A DNA stretch of 64,000 nucleotides, from positions 62,001-126,000 of the forward strand of contig LLCB01000067.1 of assembly GCA_001414345.1 (NCBI GenBank), written 5' to 3'. Position numbers and translations under genes: made by a program. The DNA is from Hymenoscyphus infarciens. Taxonomy: Eukaryota > Ascomycota > Leotiomycetes > Helotiales > Helotiaceae. Below are positions 11,903 to 25,057 of the stretch, piece after piece; within the stretch, counting starts at the first letter, position 1, and every line of letters starts with the position of its first letter. The notes under the pieces were generated by a model that saw nothing but the letters and a program-made list of their open reading frames with translations, searched no databases and was not told the DNA's origin.

Positions 11903-12484
11903 TTAAATAGCTAGTATCTAACTACTTCGATAATAGACTCTAATATTATACGCTAGGTATATAACTTTAGCTCTTTTATTAAAAAGAAATATTAATACAC
12001 TTACGTAATCGACGCTTCGATAAGATAGCTTATCTAGCTTATTATTAGTTATTTCAAGCCTTCTACTAATAAGAAGAAGCCTCTCTACGCTCTAATAAGA
12101 GTAGTCTTTTAAGTAGACCTTCTTACTTTCGGCTATATTGTTTTTTAATAACTCTCGAAGCCTTCTTCTTCTCCTCCTTCTAATATTATAAAAGCTCTTA
12201 AAGCTTATACTTTAGTAATTAATAAAGTCGTAGAAGTATATACTAGTTACTTAGCAGATTATATAGATTAGTATTAGAAAGCGAATATAGAGAGTTTTAG
12301 ATAACTTAGTATATAGCTAGTACCTTACTACACTTATAAAGCTAGTATCTTATAGCTACCTTAGTAGATAGAAAGGAAAGAGTATAAGTAACTAGTAGAT
12401 ATATAGATAAATAAGATAACCGACTATATCTAGTTTATAAGTTTCTATAGAGCTCGAGAGCGAGCTCTACTAAAGAGAGAGAAA

Positions 12485-12652
12485 TATAATAGTTTAGTTC
12501 TAGTTTTAGACCTATTACGTAACTCTTTCACTACCTAGCAGAATCCTATATATTAGTATCGTTCCGAGCTATCTTCGCTCTTTACTTTTAGTTTTCATAT
12601 TAATAACTACGAATAGACTACTTCTCTACTCTACTTCTACCTTATTATTATA
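12485..12652 (+). repeat. Right terminal direct repeat of miniature LTR element
   Basis: Matches 11376-11543 end to end. Preceded directly by a 13-base purine tract and followed by the GTTAT duplication. Confidence 0.88.
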
Positions 12653-12657
12653 GTTAT

Positions 12658-14653
12658 AACTAGTAAGAGAAGTAATACGAAGACTTAATATCTATATACG
12701 ATATATTCTATAAACCTCTAATAGTTCTATTCGTCTCTAGAACTATCTATAGAGCTAAGTTTAAGTTAAAAACACGACGTAGTAATATCTCTTTTTATAA
12801 CTAATAGAGTTTTAAGTCTCTTAACTCTCTATAAAGAAGCTATGTTATATATAGTAATATACTAGATATTAATAAAAAAGACTTATATAGCTTATTTACT
12901 TAATAGTAGTATCTATAGACTACTAAAACGAACTAATTAAGAAAGCTTCTAAAGTCGATTCTATATATTCGCTAATATTAGAGAACTTCTACTCTAGATA
13001 TACTATAGAATTATATATAACTCTAAGAAGACGAGAGCTATATACTAACCTAAGATTAGAGGTAATATCTATAGTAGTTATTCTATATAGTTAGTATATA
13101 CTATATTCGAGTTAAGATAGTATAAATAGAAGTATAGAACTAGAGAGGTCTTTATAATTAGAAAATAGAACCTCTACTTTTTAGTTATTATAGATATTCA
13201 AAGCGTATTTAGTAGCTCTTAGATAAAGTAGTAGAAATATCTCTTAAGAGATATAGAACTATAGAGTAGAGAGAATAGAAGATAAAACTAGAAGACTTAG
13301 ATTAAAGATCTATTAGAAGAAGGTTCTATATAAGATAGTATATTAGAAGACGATTATTATTAGTTCTATATAGAGAAGAGCTAACTAAGCTCTTATAAGA
13401 GCTATTATAATAAACTAAATTAGTTGTCTATAAGAACGACTAAAACATTAAATTTAAATTAAAATAAGAGAAATAGAAGAAGCTACTAAGCTATTACTAG
13501 AATATAAAGCTAGATATATAGATATATATATAATCGACTTAGTAATAGATACTCTAAGAAGTATATAAGCTACTTTTAGCTAAAACTCTATAAATAAGTA
13601 CGTCTATATAGCGCCGGCTTAAGATAGCTAAAAAGACTATTTAAAACTAAATAATAAAATAAAAAAATAAAAAAATAAAACTAGTAAGAGAAATATAGAG
13701 ATATTTAAAGACTAATATTTTACTAATAAACTTTTCAAAAGATATATATAACGTATACTCTAAGTAACTCTAATATATAAAAAAGCTAAGAAAGCTAGCG
13801 TATCTTATTCTTTAATACTATACTTTTAATTTCACGTGAATTTAATAAAGAGTTACTCTCTAAATAGAAGAAGTTAATAACTTTTAGTTTATTTTCTACT
13901 ATTTCTAGCTTATATATAGAGAGTAAGTATACTCTCTATTAACCTCGAGGTTAGAAGAGTATTACTTTCTTACTTTCTAAGAGTAAGAGTAAATTCGTAG
14001 CTATTAGATCTTCTCGTTTTAAGCTTAAGAAGCTATAAATAAGAAAGAAGATAGTAGATATAAAGTAGTAGTAAAAAATCCGCTACTTTTAGTATTAGCT
14101 ATAATATAGCGTTAAAAGAGAGAGAGAGAGAAGAGATACTTATAAGAGAGAGAGAAAAGAGAGAGAGAAAAGAGAGAGAAAAGTAAAAGTACTCTTTATT
14201 TTCTAGTCTAATTAAATTCTAATTCTAATTTTACTAATAGCTTCTTTCTAAGTCTATTAAATAAAATATATTACTTTACTTATACTCTCTTCTTAGAACT
14301 CTAAAAAGACTATAGAAATAAATAAATAGATTACTAGAAAGTATTATAATTAATAATATAGTCTAAATACTAAATATATTAATTAGTAAGTACTATTTCT
14401 ATTCTCTAAATAATTATAAATATCTAAAATATTCTCTAAACTACTAGTAATTAAAAAGTAACTATTTTATTCTCTAACTAAATACTCTCTAAACTTAGAC
14501 TAAAACGAGAGTACTCTTGTTCTAAAGAAGAGATATTTTAGTAAGAAATCTACTTTGTTTTTATTTCTTTATTTCCTTCTATTCTATAAGACTTTTAATA
14601 TAATACTATTATTTACTTCTTTTTATATTAATAACTTTTTCTAATATAACTAG
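12658..14653. other. Unassigned AT-rich relic with a degenerate plus-strand frame
   Basis: From about 12660 to 13620 one plus-strand frame is interrupted almost only by TAA/TAG, codons that C-to-T change makes from CAA/CAG, and reads with mixed charged and hydrophobic residues. I do not recognise a family. In RIP-damaged DNA such frames can be misleading. The rest, to 14653, is AG-rich and AT-rich with no ends identified. Confidence 0.4.
14111..14185. repeat. AG-rich microsatellite tract
   Basis: Repeated GAGAGAGA and GAGAAAAGAGAG runs of about 75 bases inside the AT-rich block. Confidence 0.85.
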
Positions 14654-15067
14654 TATAATAGCACGAAATATATACTACTACTAAAGAGATATATAGAAGT
14701 ACGTTCGAGATAGAATAATATATATAAATACTAGGCTCTAGTATAGAAGAAAAGGAAAAACTATCTCTCTTCTATACTAAATAGAAGTATCTAAATATAA
14801 GAGATTAGACACTACTAAAGTCTAATAATAATAATAACCGAGCCTTATCTAATATAGTAAATACTAAATAATAAGAGCTAAAAAGCTAAATATATAATAT
14901 CTAAATCTAAATCTCTTTTATATATAAATGTCGAATATTAATATCTTCGGTATCTTTAGTTATATAAGTATTAGTTATTTATAATCTTAGCTTAGAGATC
15001 TTAGTAGTAACTCTAGATTATTAGTAGTTTTACGAATACTAGTAATTTAGAATAGCGTACTATTATA
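14654..15067 (-). mobile_element. Solo LTR of the Ty3/gypsy family, 414 bp
   Basis: Begins TATAATAGCACG and ends CGTACTATTATA, matching the inverted terminal dodecamer of the LTRs at 17461 and 25058. An exact 5-bp target duplication, ACTAG, flanks it (14649-14653 and 15068-15072), so it is a true solo LTR left by LTR-LTR recombination. Orientation is taken from the full element, which codes on the minus strand. It lacks two internal duplications that lengthen the other LTRs to 495 bp. Confidence 0.92.
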
Positions 15068-17460
15068 ACTAGCTATCTTTTTTTCTTTTTATCTAGTCTA
15101 GTGTTCGTAATAGTTAAAAAAGTATAAAATAAAAGTAGTATTTTCTCTTAATCTATAATATAAAGTACTATTATAAGAGAAATATTACTACTTTTATATA
15201 TATAAGCTCTTTTTCTAATAATAGTCTTAGTTATTCTAATTATTACTTAAGAGATTAGTATAAGAGTAGTATTTCTAAGTATTACTTAACTATCTTAACT
15301 TTAAACTACTTAAAATAAATCTATACTATAATAAAAAAGTAATAAAGACTAAATAATATAAGTATTCTTTTTTCTAACTAGAATACTTATAATTTAAAGA
15401 GTATTTAGTTAGAAAGTAAAAGAGTTATTTTTTAATTAGTTTAGAGAAGATTTTAGATTTTTACGATTATTTAGAAAATAAAAGTATTAATTATAATATA
15501 TTAATACTTTAGTTAGAGATATAAATATTAGTAAAATCTATTTAATTATATTTAATATTCTAAGCTTAAAATCGCTTCTAATACTCTCTCTATCTCTCTC
15601 TATATATATAACTAAGAGATATAAGTAGAATACTATTATAATAATAATATAAAATATATACTATTATAGAAGAGATATATAAAAGTATATATAATAGAAT
15701 ACTATATATAGATACTAGATTCTAATATAAAAGAAAAGACTAAATTCTCTTTTTCTAATTAAAAAAGAGTTAGAGTATCTATATATAAGAGATTAAACTA
15801 TATAAAAAGTTAAAAATCTATAACTAAAATCTAAATAATATAGAATATCGAAAGACTAATAAGTAAGTAAGCTTAGTAATTCTAGATAACTTAACTAGCT
15901 ATTATAATTCTAAAAGAGTATTCTTATAATACGCTCGAAGACTATCTAAAGCTCTTTATAACTAATACTATATACTAATATAGCTCTAATACTTTTACTA
16001 TAATAAACTAAGAAGTATAAGAAGATATATAAGAGATATAAGAAGAAGCTTAGTCTAAATATAAAGTAGAAGATAAAGATATTTAGAAGCGTATATTACT
16101 TTCTTAAAACCTTATCTAAGACTAAATCTATAATCTCTAAATTAAGTACTATAAACTCTTTATTAAGAAATAAACTCTCTAGAGATAACTAAAGAAAGTT
16201 ATATAAAGTAGCTAATATTATAAGATAGTATATATTAAAAAGAGAATATTTAAAATAAATAAAAAAGAGAGAGTTTAATATAGCTAGTAGTAGATTAGTA
16301 AGAGAATTAAGAACTACTAGTCGTAGATTCTTTATATAAATAAGATATTTATAGAAGATATTTTTTTAAGAATATAGATATTACTAGAATAAGAAAAATA
16401 TCTAAGAAAAAGAAGAGAAAAAAAGAGTTAAACTTTATAGAATAGTCTATTTTAACTAGTAATATAAGAGTAAGAAACTCTAATTCTATAATAATAAATA
16501 AGAAAAAGAGAATAAGCTATTTTCTTACTTTTTAAAACTTATTATAAAGACTAATATCTTAGTAATTATTTATAAAATATTTTAAGAGAATAGCTACTAC
16601 TTTTACTAATTAATAGTAATATTAAATTAATATTTGAAAAAGCTCTCTTTTAAATTTCTAATTTTCTATAAAAAAAACACTAGTTATTTAATTTTATACT
16701 AGAACTTAAACTTCTTCTAGATAATAATAAATATAATAGAAAGACGTTATATTAGTATTAATAATAAAGATAAGAAGTTATTTAATACGATTTTAATATT
16801 TTTAAATATAGAATAAAAATACTTATACTACTAGAGATTATATATTACTCTAGATATAATTATTTAGCTAAAGAATTTTAATTAGTTAAAATATTTAAAG
16901 AGTAGAACTTAGCTCTAGTAAGTTTCGTTTAAGACTTTCTACTAAATATATAATTATAACTTTATAAAATAGTTCTTATAACTTCTTAAAATAATATAAT
17001 AAATAATAATTATAGTTAACTTAGTCTTATACTAGCTTTATAATATATATAAGTTTAATTTTAATATATATATATAGATTTATTAACTATAGTATTATAT
17101 TAGTAAACGTACTAATTTATAAGTTAGCGTTAGTATAAATAGAGAAGTTATACTAATTCTTAATCTAAGAATCGTATTTATTATACTCTTATTTAGTAGA
17201 TAGAAAAAGTAATAGTATTATTTTAATTTAAAAGATATCTATAATTTAAGTAAACTACTATCTTATATATCTACTTAGACTTAGATAGTAATACGAGATT
17301 TATTAGATTATTATAATATATATTATATAATAAATATTATTAAAAAGATAATAATAATTAGTAAATATTAGGTTTTTAGTACTAGTATTTTATAATACGA
17401 AATAGATATTATATAACTTATATTTACTTTTTAAAAATCTACTTTTTTCTTCTAAAAAGT
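15068..17460. other. Unassigned AT-rich relic DNA
   Basis: RIP-like sequence between the solo LTR and the Ty3/gypsy element. It contains an LTR fragment near 15640-15810. A plus-strand frame at about 15890-16380 is broken mainly by TAA/TAG, but no family is recognised. The Ty3/gypsy element inserted into this sequence, since the same context resumes after 25557. Confidence 0.45.
15640..15810 (-). repeat. Truncated copy of the Ty3/gypsy LTR
   Basis: About 170 bases align with the first part of the LTRs, including equivalents of AAATATATAC, TATATAGATACTAG and TATCTATATATAAGAGAT. Similarity then fades and no second terminus was found. It is more decayed than the other copies, with additional transitions. 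Confidence 0.65.
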
Positions 17461-17955
17461 TATAATAATACGAAATATATACAACTATAGTAGAGATATA
17501 TAGGAGTACGTATAGTAGAATAACGTATATAGATACTAGGCACTAATATAGAAGAAAATAATAACTATCTCTCTTCTATACCGAACATAAACGTCTATAT
17601 ATAAGAGTTCGGAAGCTTCTAAGTTCTAATAATAATAATAACCGAGCTTTACCTAATATAGCTAATACTAAATAATAAGAGCTAAAAAGCTAAATATATA
17701 ACCTCTAATCCTTTAGAAAGCTAAATATATAATATCTAAACCTTAATCCCTTCTATATATAAATATTAGATATTAATACCTTTAGTACTTCGCTTATATA
17801 AGTATTAGTTATTTATAATCTTAGCTCTAGAGATATTAGAGATATTAGCACTGCTTAGAGGTATTAGTAGTTTTACGAATACTAATAATTTAGAATAGTA
17901 CTATTATATAATAATCTAGCTATTATATAATAATCTAAGATAGCGTACTATTATA
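17461..17955 (-). repeat. 3' LTR of the Ty3/gypsy element
   Basis: 495 bp, the same length as the right LTR. Differences between the two are transitions, such as acgtatag versus atatatag. Confidence 0.93.
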
Positions 17956-18599
17956 TCCTCTCTCTTTTAAAAAGACTTATTCTAAGTCTTTAATAGTTAA
18001 TTAGTATAGTATTAGGTTAATTAGAGTATTATTTATCTTTTTATTATAAAGAATATAATTTATCTTACTATTATAGTATCTAGTAGTTAGAGTAGGGTTA
18101 GTAGCTGATAGTATTATTATTTAAGAGCTAATTACTCTTTATTTACTACTATATATTATATAATAATAGGATATAAACAAAAGAGAAGCTAATAATTAGC
18201 TAGTAGGTAGAAAACAGTATACTACTATAAAGTTATTATATTCTTACTATTATTATATATTATAATAGTAATTATTAAGTAATAAATAATAATTATAAAG
18301 TAATAGCTATTATTATAAGTAGTATATTAATAGGCGACTTTTCTCTAATTCTAACTTCTCTTCTTCTTTTCTTTTTATCTAAATAATATAAATAGTAAGA
18401 ATACCTTCTAATTAGATATATTCTTATATACTAACTTATCTCCTAGAATATATATATATATTATATATATATATATAAAAGTAAGTTCTTCTCTCTTTAA
18501 TTAGACCTAATTTAAAGCTAATCTAATATAGTAAAATGCCTCTTCTATATCCTTCTAGTATACTTCTAGCTATCTACTAAGTCTACTATATTTAGTACC

Positions 18600-19250
18600 T
18601 TTAAGTAAAATCTTAAAATAGAGATTATATATACACTTTTAAGAAGCCGAAGTTAAAGAAGTATAAGTACTATATTAAGTAGAATACTATATATATCCTA
18701 GTAAGTTTAATCCCGAATATATACTAAATTCGTTCTAACTTAGGTAGTTACTATAGTTTATTAGAAAGGAGTTTAATAAGCTTTTACTTAAGAAGAAGAA
18801 GAGGGAGATTAAGAAGGCTACTAAGGCCTTAGATAAGGTATTAGTTGTTACTAGTATAGAGGTACTAAAGAATAGTTTAGAAGTATAGTTCGCCCTCTTA
18901 GAAGAGACTTAGACGCTTTATACTAAGGTTATTATAAGTACCTCTTACTTATTAGAGCGGTTTTAGTTACTAATATTTAATAGTTCTTATACTATATTAT
19001 AGAGAGTAGGACCTCTGTCTAAACCTAGGTTTAGGTCCTCTTTAAGGCCTATCTAAAGAGTTTATAAGCGTCCTCTCTAAAGCTAGTTATAAGAGGCTAC
19101 TAAGATAAGAAGTATACTTATAAAGAGGAGGTAGAGGAAGAGCCGATTTAGACTCTTTACGCTTAAGAGAGTAAGAAGGAGGATAATAAGTTAGAGGAAG
19201 GAGAGGCTATAGCCTAGAAAGGGTTAGTAGACCCTGTTTTAGTAGTAATT
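18600..19250 (+). other. Charged plus-strand frame between integrase and 3' LTR, uncertain
   Basis: Opposite in sense to pol, a Lys/Glu-rich reading (around KKKKREIKKATKALDKVL, about 18795-18845) continues with stops restricted to TAA/TAG. GC is a little higher than in the surrounding element. It may be an antisense ORF, a captured segment, or a chance reading of biased DNA. A frame change occurs near 18765. Confidence 0.3.
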
Positions 19251-22200
19251 TAGTCTTAGTTCTTTACTTTATTAATTTTAAATATTCCTACTAGTTAGTA
19301 TTTTATCTTAGGTTTTTATTATAAGTTCCTTATTAAGAGTAACTAGAATTAGAGAGTATTAATAGAGTTTTATAAATTAACTCTTTTATCTAATTCTTAT
19401 CTAATTCCTATATATTAAGCTATTTAGAGAGGTATTAGGGTAATCCTAGCTCTTTTAGATATTTAGTATAAAAGTCTCTTAAATAATATAGTAAACCCTA
19501 AAAATTATCTATAAGATACTAAGTAGGATCTAAATTATATCTAACCTATTTTACTTAATACTATAGCTATCTTCTAAAAAGTCTACTACTAAGTATTTCT
19601 TATACCTTCTATTCTTATATACCTTTAATAATATCTAGTAGTAGCTTTAGAGCCTCTTATTCTAGTAAAGAGATGTTTAGATCTTTTAAAAGTATATTAG
19701 AGATAAAAACATTATAAATTAATAAGTCTTTAGAAAGTTTTAGCCTATAGAAGTATCTTATACTTTCTAATATTTTAAAAGGTCTTATCTACTATTTAGT
19801 AAGCTTTTAGCTAGGATAATTTATCTTAAGATTCTTAGTAAATAAGTAGACTTTATCTCTAATATCCTAGTTAATAGCTTTTTAGTACTAGTTTATACTA
19901 TCCTCTATCTTTTTCTAAGCCTTACCTATATTATCTTTAGCTATTCTCTAAGTAGAGTATATACGTTAAGCTACTTTTACTACCTTATTATAGTTAAGTC
20001 GTTTCTAGAGAATAGAGGTTTTTAGTATATTCTAGTCTTATAAAGTCTTTAGGTTAAGTCTAAACTTAAGCTAATAAGAGGTTATACTAATAGATAAGTA
20101 TAAAAGTGTTATTTATACTCTATTTATTAAGAGGATTAATTCGCTCTAGTTATCTTAATAGTAGGTTATAAAAGGCCTTAGTCTCTAATTAATATATTAG
20201 TTTATTATCTCTATCTATCTATCTATCTATTTATAGTAGATAGTACTAAGCTTAAGCTTAATATTAATTATTTAATAAAATTTAGTCTAAAATAATAATA
20301 TAAATTAAGGTCCTTAATTAGATATAATCGATTTAGAGTAGTAGCTAAAATAGTAAATCTATTAAATAAAAAGTTTAGCTAGTCTTTTAGCGTCTATAGT
20401 TAAGTAATAGAGTATTAATACTAAATCCTTTCTAAGTTAGTTAATAAATACTAATATAATATTAAATCTATGTTTATCTTTTAGAAATAATTTAAAGTCT
20501 ATATATAAATATTATATAAGATAGTTAGGTATAGATAAAGAGTAAAGAAAGCCTTATTACTTAGTTTATTAAAGGTAGGAGTATTTATAGGCTTAATAAT
20601 TCCTTATATACCTCTTATAGTCTAAAAACATTCTAGCCTAGTAGTAATATTATACTAATAACTAGTATATCTTTTTTATACTTAGGTAAGTACTAGATAC
20701 TTAGTTATAAACTTCTTAGATTAGTTTTATATAGAGTTTAGTATTCTTTTAAATATAAAGTTAATTCTTAAAGAGTAGTAAATTATCTAATAAGAGGTAG
20801 TATCTATTTAGAAGTTAATAACGTTCTTTCTAAAAAGAGTATAGGTTATCTTTCTTTAACTTTTAAATTATATCTAAACTTATTTTTAGAATATTATCTA
20901 ACTAAATTATATTAAAAGAGGTAAACTATTCTTATAAAAAGGTTTAAGTAAGTTTAATATTAATTTAAAGGTCTAAATAATTAAGTACTAAAAGGGTATA
21001 TAAGCAGCTATCTACTTTAGCTTAATTATAGGTTTTTAGGTCTTACTTATATTAAGTTAATATATCTACTTTTTAATTACTCTTCTTAGATATAAATCGG
21101 ATCTAGAAGTTAAAGTCTAATAGAAACTCTATCTATTAGACTTACTTAGCTATAAGTAGCTTAGTTATTATAAAGTATTCTAATAATCTATAATCTAAAT
21201 ATATATTAATATACTTCTAATATAATATAAGTTTAAGGCGCTATTTCTTAAAAGCTTCTATAATAATAGATAGCTCTTTATTATAGATCTCCTAGTTTAA
21301 TTCGTAGCTAACTAAGACGTATAAGTAGAACCTAATAGAGTACTAAAAGCTATTATATTATTATAAGAATATATTTATTATTACTCCTTTTAAGAAGTCT
21401 ATTTCTACCTTTATATTATAATTAGGGTTAAAGTAGTATAAGGTTTATATAGTAAGTAGCTAAGTCCTTAGTACTTTAAAGGCTTTATTATATTTAGATG
21501 TCTATAGAAATAGCTCTATAGAGTATATTATTATAGTTAGAGGTTTAGTAATTTTAGTATAACCTTTAATAAATTATTTATAAAATCCTATAAACCCTAG
21601 ATAAGACTTTATACCTATTATAGTATTAGGTTAGACCTAGTTTTATAAAGGCTTTACTTTTTCTAGATTAACTTTAAGTTCTTTTATAATTAAGATAAAT
21701 CCTAAGTATTTAACTCTAGTAATACTAAATTTACTTTTCTTAATATCTACTTAAAGTTCTACTTCTTAGAGCTAATTTAGAACCTTCTTAATCTATTCCT
21801 TATATTCTTTAATAATATCTAAATAAATTAAAATATTATCTAAGTAAGTAATATAGAAGTTATTTAAATAATTAATTAAGACGTTATTTATATAACGTTA
21901 ATAAGTAGTAAAGCTATTATAGAGTCTAAAGGAGAAGACCTTATATTTATATATACTATATCTAGTTCTAAATATAGTTATTTCTTCTAAGTTAGAGTCT
22001 ATTTAAATATAATAGAAAGCTTATCTAATATCTAGTTTAGTAAAGATTTTAGCTATTCTTATTCTAAAAAGGAGCTTATTAATATAAGAGATTAAGTAGA
22101 GATTATTTTAGGTTAAAGCGTTTAACTTCTTATAATTAATATAAAACTATAACTTATTACTATTAGCCTTTTTAATAAAGAGTATAAGAGAGGTAAAAGA

Positions 22201-25057
22201 GCTATTACTATTAATAATAAACCTCTTATCTAAGTTCTTTATAAGATACTCTTTTATAGTCTTAAACTTTATAGTTAACTATTAATATAAAGGTAAAAAG
22301 GAGTTAGGAAGTAGCTTATTTAAAGTAATCTTATAATTATATTTATAGTAAGAAGGAAGCTTATTAAAAGCTACTTTTAAGAATACGTCTTTATAGAATA
22401 AGTAATACTTTAAAAGTTAGGCCTATATTAAAGCTCTTATCTTATTATTGTCCTAGAAAGGGGCTAATCTCTTATTAATAACCTAATCTAGCTTATAGAA
22501 GCTTATTATATAAAATTCTAAATTAAGCTATTTTATATTATAATATATTATGTTAGTGTTTATTTTATAAATAAAGGAGTATAGAGTCTAGCCTTTTAAG
22601 ACTATACTAGTAGTTTATAGAGGCTTTAAACTAAAGTTAGATATTAAAATTTTAAGAGGTATTATTATAGATAGAAGTAATAACTTAGCTATATTTATAA
22701 GTCTACTCTTTTTATATCTTTCTTATTACTAGATAGTATATTCTCTTTAGTTTATATTTAACTAGTAATTTAAAAAAGGTTTCTAGTTCTAGCTAGAAAG
22801 AGAAAGTAAAATTTCCTTACTATAGTAAAGAGTTAGAGAGTATTTAGCTAGCTAAGTAATCTAGTTCTTTAAGAGGTTAAGAAGAACTTTAAAATAGTTT
22901 AACTATTTATTACTAATAATTAGGTCTTATTATCTAAGATCTAAGATAATAAAAAAGTAGTTATAAATATAACGTTTATCTATATTTAAATATAATTATA
23001 TAAACTAATTTACCTAGCTTTTAGTACTATTATTATATCTATAAATAGATACTAAATAAGGTAGTTTCTAGATCTTTAAACTTATTACTTTTAATAATTA
23101 TAAAGCTAGAGGTTGATTTAGAAATAGGTATCTATTTACTTCTATATCTACTAAAGCTTATATTTTAATACTATATCTCTATATACTAAGAGTAGTATTT
23201 ATAAGGAACTATTTTCCTCTTATAAGCTTAGAAAGGTTAAGTCTAGCTAGATTATATTTATATAAGCCTAGAAAGGTATTTTTACCTAAGCCTCTTTATT
23301 TTCCTCTTAACTTAAGTTAGAGTTAAAGTACTTTTTAAGTAGTTATTCTTCCTTAAGTTAATCGTCCTTCTCTATCTTATTAATACTAGGTAGATTAAGA
23401 TAGTTAGGCTTAATATACCTAGGTTTCTTATAATTATAGTACTTTATACTAGTAAGGAGTTAGTCTATAGATAAAGTCTTTAATCTTTTACTAGTAGAAG
23501 AGAGTCTAGAGTTTAAGAAGTTTTTTAAGAAGTAGAATAAAGTCTATATAAGAGTAGTAAGGTTTTTATTAAGGAACTAGATAAGGTTTAGTTAGTATTA
23601 GGCTTTTAGTAAGATAAGCTTATTATAATAGGTTTTTTAATACTTATTATACTAGTTATATATAACTTAGTATTATAATACTATTCCTTATCTATAAATA
23701 ATAGGTCTCTTATTATCTTATTAAAGTTAGTATTCTAGTATCTCTTACTATTAACTAATTAGGTTTAAAGCTAAGGTATAAGCTTATCTTATATATAGTA
23801 GAACTTATCTTACTTAGATACTTCTCTAAGTATTACTATACTTAAAAAGCAACTTTTAAATTCTATAAAAGTTTCTTCTATATAATTCTTCTATCTTATC
23901 TAAAGAGACTAAAAGGCGTTCTAGGTATCTTCCTTCTTATAACTAGTTAGATAGTAGGTATTAAGAAGCTTAATTATCTCTTTATAGTCTTTAAATACTA
24001 TCTTACTTATATTAGACTTATATTAGAGCTCTAAGTAGTTCTAGGCAAGTTTTATTATTATTCTCTAAATAAGGGCTTTATAAGTTAAAGGCGTCTAATA
24101 ATAGTTAGCGTTTATATAGAGTTAATTATATATTAATATTCTCTATTACTTATATATAGGTAAAACGCTATTATCTAAAAGTTTAATTTTTTCTATAATC
24201 TTACTTTTAATAGATTAAAGGGCTTTTAAGATACTTTTAAGTTATAAGTATAGAGTAGGTTATAGTAAGGAATAAATATTAGAGGTAAGGTCTTATCTAT
24301 AATAATAGTTTAAAGAGGTAGAAGGAGGTATTTATATAAGTTAGATAGGACTTAGACTTTAGTTATTATTTAAGAGTTATTAACTAATTTACTATACTAG
24401 GTCTAATAATTAGGTAATTCGATTATCTTACTCTAAAATTCTCTATTCTTTTTCTTAATCCTTAGTCTCTATAGCTTAGATTATACTCTATATCTTATCT
24501 ATATTAGAGAAGTCTTATTAATCTCTCTAGCTTCTAAGCGCTAGGCCTTTGCCTTTATTATTCTTAGGCTTCTTACTATTCTTAGAGGTATAGTACTAAG
24601 TTAGAGACCTTTTAGTAGAGGCTTAACTTTATTCTCTAAAAGAAGGCTCTATACTTAGAAGTAGAGCTTAGAAGAGACCTAAGGTCGCTCTAGATTCTAA
24701 TATATTAAATATTAAATTAGAAGAGAGAGAGAGTAGGATTAGATTTAGAAGCCTTCTAGATAACTATTATAAGTCGACTTATTTACTAAATCTAGGGTTA
24801 TTAGAACTCTTAGGAAATACTTAGCGTATTCTAATCTCTTAATATATATTAAAACATGATTTTTACTAGCTATCTATATAAATAATAAACCCTATTATTA
24901 CTAGCTATCTAGGTAGTCTCTAATTACCTAGCTATATAAGGATATTATTATAATATTCTAAATCAAGTATAAATCGACTTTTAAATAAGAAGTAGCGATA
25001 AGCTTAAAAAGAGATATTATTAAGGCTATTACTAGTAAAGAAGAGTTATTATTTTTA

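Larger units (their letters stand above)
11376..12652 (+). mobile_element. Miniature LTR retroelement (TRIM-like), 1.28 kb
   Basis: Two direct terminal repeats of 168 bp (11376-11543 and 12485-12652) begin TATAATAG and end TTATTATTATA, consistent with TG...CA ends after RIP. The unit is flanked by an exact 5-bp duplication, GTTAT, at 11371-11375 and 12653-12657. A purine tract, AAAGAGAGAGAAA, abuts the right repeat (12472-12484), as a polypurine tract would, which sets the plus orientation. The 941-bp interior is too short for pol, and I recognise no reverse transcriptase. It could be a TRIM or an internally deleted LTR element. No symbol or family is known to me. Confidence 0.82.

Noticed and set aside
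10533..17455. Several protein-like readings in frames with only TAA/TAG stops.
   Set aside because: In RIP-biased DNA most frames look this way on both strands; apart from the segment at 12660-13620 I could not tell signal from bias.
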